This document shows, piece by piece, positions 59,875 through 64,000 of a stretch of DNA of 64,000 nucleotides (positions are counted from its first letter, which is position 1; the number at the start of each line of letters is the position of its first letter). Both the position numbers and the translations under genes were made by a program. The stretch is from Spirochaetales bacterium Spiro_07 (GTDB lineage: Bacteria; Spirochaetota; Spirochaetia; Treponematales; Treponemataceae). Under the pieces are notes generated by a model. That model made no database searches and was not told the origin of the DNA. It worked only from the letters and a program-made list of their open reading frames with translations. The stretch lies in NCBI GenBank assembly GCA_001603145.1, contig LVBI01000007.1:1-64000 (forward strand), read 5' to 3'.

Positions 59875-60381
59875 TTATTGAATTACCCATGGATTATTCG
59901 GATCATACGGATTTTTAATATATGTCTTTGTTCCATGATTAGTATTTGAAAGGATAAGAACATCATCTGTTACGTTGTAGGCATATCTTGACGGCCAACA
60001 TTCTGGAGCACTGAACCTAACATAGCCTTGAGCACCGCTTGTAATTTGAACATCATAAGACATATCTTCAGGATACATACTCCATATATTACCACCACCG
60101 ACACGAGTAAGGGTAACAGCTTTAGAAGGACTAATAAAATAAAGTGCGGAATTTGAATTGTTATTAAACACCCAAAGAGTTCCTCTTCCTGTTCCTGTTC
60201 CGCAGAATCCATAAGGAAACACAGCTGTAGCTGCATAAGTAGAAGTACCGCTAGGTTCACCCTGTTCACCGGCTGATGCACCAGAACCGCCGCCACCGCC
60301 GCCACCGCCGCAGCTTGACATCACAACTAAAACCAGAAGAGCTGTTACAACAGAAACAACATTGAACATTATTTTTTTCAT
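59875..60381 (-). CDS. small lipoprotein with poly-Gly linker
   Basis: A 168-residue lipoprotein with lipobox VMSSC and eight glycines directly after the lipidated Cys, then a Ser/Ala/Gly linker. The rest is a compact ~120-residue beta-rich domain with FCGTGTGRGTLWVFNNNSNSALYF and DVLILSNTNHGTKTY; two Cys could form a disulphide. No family is recognised. The poly-Gly after Cys matches the 1.9-kb lipoprotein. AAGGA, a good promoter and a terminator mark a single-gene unit. Confidence 0.78.
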   Translation of the reverse strand: MKKIMFNVVSVVTALLVLVVMSSCGGGGGGGGSGASAGEQGEPSGTSTYAATAVFPYGFCGTGTGRGTLWVFNNNSNSALYFISPSKAVTLTRVGGGNIWSMYPEDMSYDVQITSGAQGYVRFSAPECWPSRYAYNVTDDVLILSNTNHGTKTYIKNPYDPNNPWVIQ

Positions 60382-60443
60382 ATCTTAGTTCCTTATTTTT
60401 TCACTGATCGAATCAGCTAATATATAAAACTTAATATAGCAAT

Positions 60444-60472
60444 ATAATATCATAATACTGAATCTGTAACAA
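60444..60472 (-). promoter_or_regulatory. promoter of the poly-Gly lipoprotein
   Basis: TTGTTA (60467-60472) and TATTAT (60444-60449) on the minus strand, 17-bp spacer. Confidence 0.7.
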
Positions 60473-60598
60473 GTAAAAATATATAAATTTTAAGCGTTAT
60501 AAACTGACAGCTGAAATACTTCTGTTTACAATTTTACAAAAACTGAAGTTTTTAGAGATTCTCTTTAACAAAAACGCTTTCTATGATATACTCAGCTC

Positions 60599-61702
60599 AT
60601 GAGTTTTAGCGGTGATAGTGAAAAAAGGCGACATGTTTTTATTGTTGATGACGAAGCGACGAATCTGAAAGTCGCCGAAAACGTGCTCCGCAATTATTTT
60701 CAGCTGACACTGCTAACTTCAGGCAAGGAACTTCTTCAGATAATTCACAGAACAAAGCCCGACCTTCTGCTTCTCGACATTGAAATGCCCTCAATGAGCG
60801 GTTTTGAAGTCATTGAAAAGATGAAGCAAGACCAGCAGCTGCAAGATATTCCTGTTATTTTTTTGACCGCCAAAAACGATGTTGAAAGCGAACTTCGCGG
60901 GCTTACGCTCGGTGCGCTTGACTACATCAACAAGCCGTTTTCTCCGCCGCTTCTGCTGAAACGCATTCAGCATTACCTTGCAATGGTTGAGCAAAAAAAA
61001 GAGCTTCAATCTTTCAACAAGAACCTCAACGACATGGTGCGCGAAAAGACCGAGACAATTCTTCAGCTTCAGTATTCAATTTTAAGCACAATCGCAAACC
61101 TTGTAGAATTCCGCGACGTGAACACGGGCGGCCACATTGAGCGCACGCAGCATTATCTTTCGGTGCTGCTCAAGGCGATGCGCGAGCAAGGCACATATGC
61201 AGAAGAAGTCTCGACATGGAAGATTCCGCTTTTGATTCAGTCTGCGCAGCTGCACGACGTTGGGAAAATTGCCATTTCAGATACAATCTTAAAAAAAGAA
61301 GGAAAGCTCACGCCAGAAGAAACTGAAATAATGATGAAGCACACATCTTTCGGTGCAGAAATCATAAGAAAGATTTCAATTTCAGCTTACGGCACAGAAT
61401 TCTTGAATTATGCAGAAGTCTTGGCGCAGCACCACCACGAAAAATGGGACGGCACAGGCTACCCGAACAAGCTGAAAGGCACAGACATTCCGCTTGCGGG
61501 CAGAATCATGGCGATAGCCGACGTTTACGATGCGCTTGTTTCGGCAAGACCATACAAAAAGGCATTTACTCACGAAGAAGCGAGCAGAATCATAATCGAA
61601 GGCAGCGGCACTCATTTTGACCCCACCCTTGTTGAAGTGTTCAAGTCTGTAGCTGATAAATTTCAAGAAGAAAAAGACACAACTCTGCTTGATTTTGTAT
61701 AA
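60599..61702 (+). CDS. response regulator with HD-GYP phosphodiesterase output
   Basis: A 367-residue two-component output protein. The REC domain (about 12-130) has the acidic pocket VDDE, the phospho-acceptor Asp in LLLLDIEMPSMSG, and the switch Lys in INKPFSP. A coiled linker leads to an HD-GYP domain with EFRDVNTGGHIERT, LHDVGKIAISD, HHHEKWDGTGYP and IADVYDALVS, predicted to hydrolyse cyclic-di-GMP. TATACT ends 6 nt before the ATG and no Shine-Dalgarno is present: probable leaderless mRNA. No histidine kinase is adjacent. Confidence 0.93.
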   Translation: MSFSGDSEKRRHVFIVDDEATNLKVAENVLRNYFQLTLLTSGKELLQIIHRTKPDLLLLDIEMPSMSGFEVIEKMKQDQQLQDIPVIFLTAKNDVESELRGLTLGALDYINKPFSPPLLLKRIQHYLAMVEQKKELQSFNKNLNDMVREKTETILQLQYSILSTIANLVEFRDVNTGGHIERTQHYLSVLLKAMREQGTYAEEVSTWKIPLLIQSAQLHDVGKIAISDTILKKEGKLTPEETEIMMKHTSFGAEIIRKISISAYGTEFLNYAEVLAQHHHEKWDGTGYPNKLKGTDIPLAGRIMAIADVYDALVSARPYKKAFTHEEASRIIIEGSGTHFDPTLVEVFKSVADKFQEEKDTTLLDFV

Positions 61703-61762
61703 TGCTTTTGAAACGCAGTGCATTTAAGTTTTCAACTATTTTATATTTAAAAGAAGGTTCTC

Positions 61763-62689
61763 ATGATAAAAGCAGAAATAAAAGACGATGAGCTTAACGC
61801 GCACCTTAACAGCATAGAAAAAGACGGAATGAACATCTTCATCATGGCAGACGGCAAATTCCGCGGAGCTTTTTTTCACGGAACGCGCTTCGTAAACCAG
61901 ATGAGAGCCAACCAGAATCTAGGAATTCTTGAAACGATGGTCTTGGGTCAGGCATGTCTTTGCGGCGCGCTGATGATTCCGACAATGAAAGGTCATTCGC
62001 GCCTAAGCTTTAGATATGACACGGAAGGCCCAGCCGCCGGCTTTGTAGTCAACGCGGAAAGCACCGGCTCTGCCAACGGAATGCTGCTGCAAAACCCGAT
62101 TCCAGTTTTTGAGCCGATAGAAAGTTGGGATTTATCACCGTTTTTTGGCGACGGCACTGTTACGGTAACGCATTTTCTTGAAGGCAAAACTGAACCTGTA
62201 AGCGGCACTGTCGAGATTATGCACAAAAACATTGCGCAAGACCTTGCATGGTATTACCTTCAGTCTGAGCAGATTCACACAGCATTCAACACAAGTATTC
62301 AGCTTGACAAGCAAGGGCGCGTAACCGGCGCAGGCGGCATGTTTCTTCAGATGATGCCGGGCGCAGACGAAGAGACAATTGAGCGCGTGGAAGCAGCTTT
62401 CAGCGCCGCGCCTTCATACGGTCAGTGGTTCGCCGAAAAAGGAAACTTGAACGACATAATTTATGGACTTTTCAGAGAATTTAAGCCTTCTGTTGCATTG
62501 GAGCGGAACATTACGTTTGATTGCCACTGCTCTGAAGAGGTTTTCAAGAACCATTTGCTGCATCTGAATAAGAAAGAACTAACCGAAATGTGCAATGAAA
62601 AGCAGGACGAACCGCTTGAGCTTGTCTGCCATTATTGCGGCAGCGTCTACAAATACGACAAGAAAGAGCTTTTAAGCTCGCTCATATAA
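61763..62689 (+). CDS. hslO: Hsp33-family redox-regulated chaperone
   Basis: A 308-residue Hsp33. The N-terminal substrate-binding domain (ALMIPTMKGHSRLSFRYDTEGPAAG; GTVTVTHFLEG) is followed by the C-terminal redox switch with the zinc cysteines CHC near residue 253 and CHYC near 291. Hsp33 holds unfolding proteins under oxidative stress. It follows the response regulator by 60 bp and its last 8 bp overlap the convergent acyltransferase gene. Confidence 0.93.
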   Translation: MIKAEIKDDELNAHLNSIEKDGMNIFIMADGKFRGAFFHGTRFVNQMRANQNLGILETMVLGQACLCGALMIPTMKGHSRLSFRYDTEGPAAGFVVNAESTGSANGMLLQNPIPVFEPIESWDLSPFFGDGTVTVTHFLEGKTEPVSGTVEIMHKNIAQDLAWYYLQSEQIHTAFNTSIQLDKQGRVTGAGGMFLQMMPGADEETIERVEAAFSAAPSYGQWFAEKGNLNDIIYGLFREFKPSVALERNITFDCHCSEEVFKNHLLHLNKKELTEMCNEKQDEPLELVCHYCGSVYKYDKKELLSSLI

Positions 62690-63989
62690 TGGGCTGCAAC
62701 TTTTCAGCCTGGCTTGCGTAAATGCTTTCCATTACAAGCGCGGCCTTTGCGCAATAACGACGGTCAATCGTATAGAACGCAAACATTACATCCTGCACAT
62801 AAATCTGGAAATTGTCGCCCGGAGTATAAGGCACATAACGCACCTTCATAACGTCAAATTCTATTTCTTTCTGCTCGCCGAAAAAGTCACCGCTGTAAGT
62901 GTAACCGCATTTTCTAATGTGCAGCACGCCTTTGCCGCACTTTTCTATGCCGCGCGTCTTTTTGATTTGCAAATTCGCCTCGCCTGAAGGAATCACGGTG
63001 GCGGCTTCGGAGAGAATGCGAAGCTCAACTGGAATGAATATCTCGTAATCAGAATCTGCTTCTATAGCCTTTTTTTCTGCAAGACGCTGCGCATTATACC
63101 ATTCGCCGATATGCGGGTAGAAATTCTCACTCTTGTTCCATGAAAGATGAGCAGATTCAGTGTATTCGGCAGTGCAGCCGCAGCTTTTGCAAGTTATGCT
63201 GTTCTTGTGCGTTTCAAGCTCGAATTCTGAGCCGCACGACGGGCATCTGTAAAGAATGTTCTCAAGCCCTTTCGCACGGTTTCGGCCTTTGTAAAGATAG
63301 CCGCTTTTTTCTTGCTCGGCGAAATTGTCTACATATATAGCCTTGCCGATAGCGTCATCGATTTCTTCTATAGACATTTCCTTTATCTTTTCAGGCGTAA
63401 GCGCCATAGAAATGTCTATGTCTATAATGCCGTGCTTCAAGCATTTGCGCCACGTTGAATCGCAGAAATAAGCCCCGGAAGTGCGGATCGCAAAAACAGG
63501 CAGCTTCATCTTCTTGATGAGCTTAGCGCAGCTTTCGGGCATGTCTTTAGAAATGCCGTTAATGACAATCTGACCTTCGGGGTAAAGAGCCAAAATTCCT
63601 TCGTTGCCCAGAATGTCGAAAGACTGCCTTATAGTCTGAATGTCAGGCTGAAACAGGTTTTTCGGAATGGCGCGCGCCATCCTTACAAAAAAATGAAACT
63701 TTGACGCAAGATAAAGCTTTCTTGCAACTATAAATGTGATTCTTCTAGGATAGAACGCGCGGATTGCGAACACATAATCGTAAAGGCTGTGGTGGTTGCC
63801 CACGATGATGTACGGCGGCTTGACTTTTACAAGCTCTTCGCGCACCTTGCTGCCGTGCACCTCTTTTCCGTCAGGCATTCTGTATGTAAAAAGCACCTGC
63901 CTTTTTGCAAAAGACAAAAATGAAACGATAAAACCAAATAAGTAATAAACAAAAGGATTCGGACGCTTTGTTTTTGTTCTTCTCTTCAT
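62682..63989 (-). CDS. PlsC-like acyltransferase with C-terminal zinc-ribbon region
   Basis: A 435-residue protein of the 1-acyl-glycerol-3-phosphate acyltransferase superfamily. Block I HHSLYD (HX4D) is near residue 63, block III LYPEGQIVINGI near 137, and an N-terminal hydrophobic segment anchors it. After ~250 the chain continues with a zinc ribbon (CPSCGSEFELETH...CKSCGC) and a ~150-residue extra domain that ordinary PlsC lacks. Lipid acylation is likely; the acceptor is unknown. AAGGTG precedes the ATG. Confidence 0.85.
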   Translation of the reverse strand: MKRRTKTKRPNPFVYYLFGFIVSFLSFAKRQVLFTYRMPDGKEVHGSKVREELVKVKPPYIIVGNHHSLYDYVFAIRAFYPRRITFIVARKLYLASKFHFFVRMARAIPKNLFQPDIQTIRQSFDILGNEGILALYPEGQIVINGISKDMPESCAKLIKKMKLPVFAIRTSGAYFCDSTWRKCLKHGIIDIDISMALTPEKIKEMSIEEIDDAIGKAIYVDNFAEQEKSGYLYKGRNRAKGLENILYRCPSCGSEFELETHKNSITCKSCGCTAEYTESAHLSWNKSENFYPHIGEWYNAQRLAEKKAIEADSDYEIFIPVELRILSEAATVIPSGEANLQIKKTRGIEKCGKGVLHIRKCGYTYSGDFFGEQKEIEFDVMKVRYVPYTPGDNFQIYVQDVMFAFYTIDRRYCAKAALVMESIYASQAEKLQPII

Positions 63990-64000
63990 ACAACACCTTA

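Overview
The window reads as chromosomal DNA of a spirochaete, most likely a host-associated Treponema of the gut/rumen type. I base this on a spirochaete-style housekeeping cluster (rplU-prp-rpmA-obg-nadD-yqeK-LCP-rsfS, then ispE-spoVG-tRNA-rplY and tilS-ftsH), several lipoproteins with lipoboxes, two HD-GYP proteins, a probable DUF5312 protein, and mid-40s GC with sharp AT-rich promoters. No rRNA operon, plasmid, prophage, transposase or CRISPR array is visible. Species assignment is inference.

Layout. 0-5.7 kb: 5' end of a UvrD-type helicase, an acyltransferase-3 membrane protein, a large surface lipoprotein (poly-Gly, InlB-like repeat, C-type lectin fold) and an EamA transporter. 5.8-9.5 kb: membrane HD-GYP protein and the pheA-aroF pair for phenylalanine/aromatic synthesis. 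9.5-11.8 kb: MerR regulator, then an operon of two AEYDERQ membrane proteins plus an XRE regulator behind a palindromic operator. 11.9-18.6 kb: exported proteins, HAD phosphatase, tRNA methyltransferase, PspC, flavin reductase, gltX, TraB/GumN lipoprotein. 18.9-25.3 kb: SstT, TrpB2, then a dat-ddc-pncC operon predicted to make 1,3-diaminopropane. 25.3-35.6 kb (minus strand): tilS-ftsH-TPR protein-htrA-lepA, with rplY upstream. 35.7-42.8 kb: the ribosome/GTPase/NAD/isoprenoid cluster and a small Asp-rich protein. 43-53.3 kb: argS, a repeat-rich accessory patch, pgeF, a DUF5312-like gene, tRNA-Glu and tRNA-Gln, pgi and argR. 53.5-64 kb: lipoproteins, mutS2-rsgA, M28 peptidase, RRM protein, HD-GYP response regulator, hslO and a PlsC-like acyltransferase.

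The genes are mostly ordinary. The unexplained signal is between them. A ~135-bp nested-palindrome element occurs twice in opposite orientation, with compensating stem changes and GNRA-type loops. A 17-unit, 21-bp tandem array of dyads lies at 46.3-46.7 kb. Several short hairpin repeat families are interspersed. At least seven genes lack a Shine-Dalgarno and instead have a -10-like hexamer 6-8 nt before the start codon, which suggests leaderless mRNAs.
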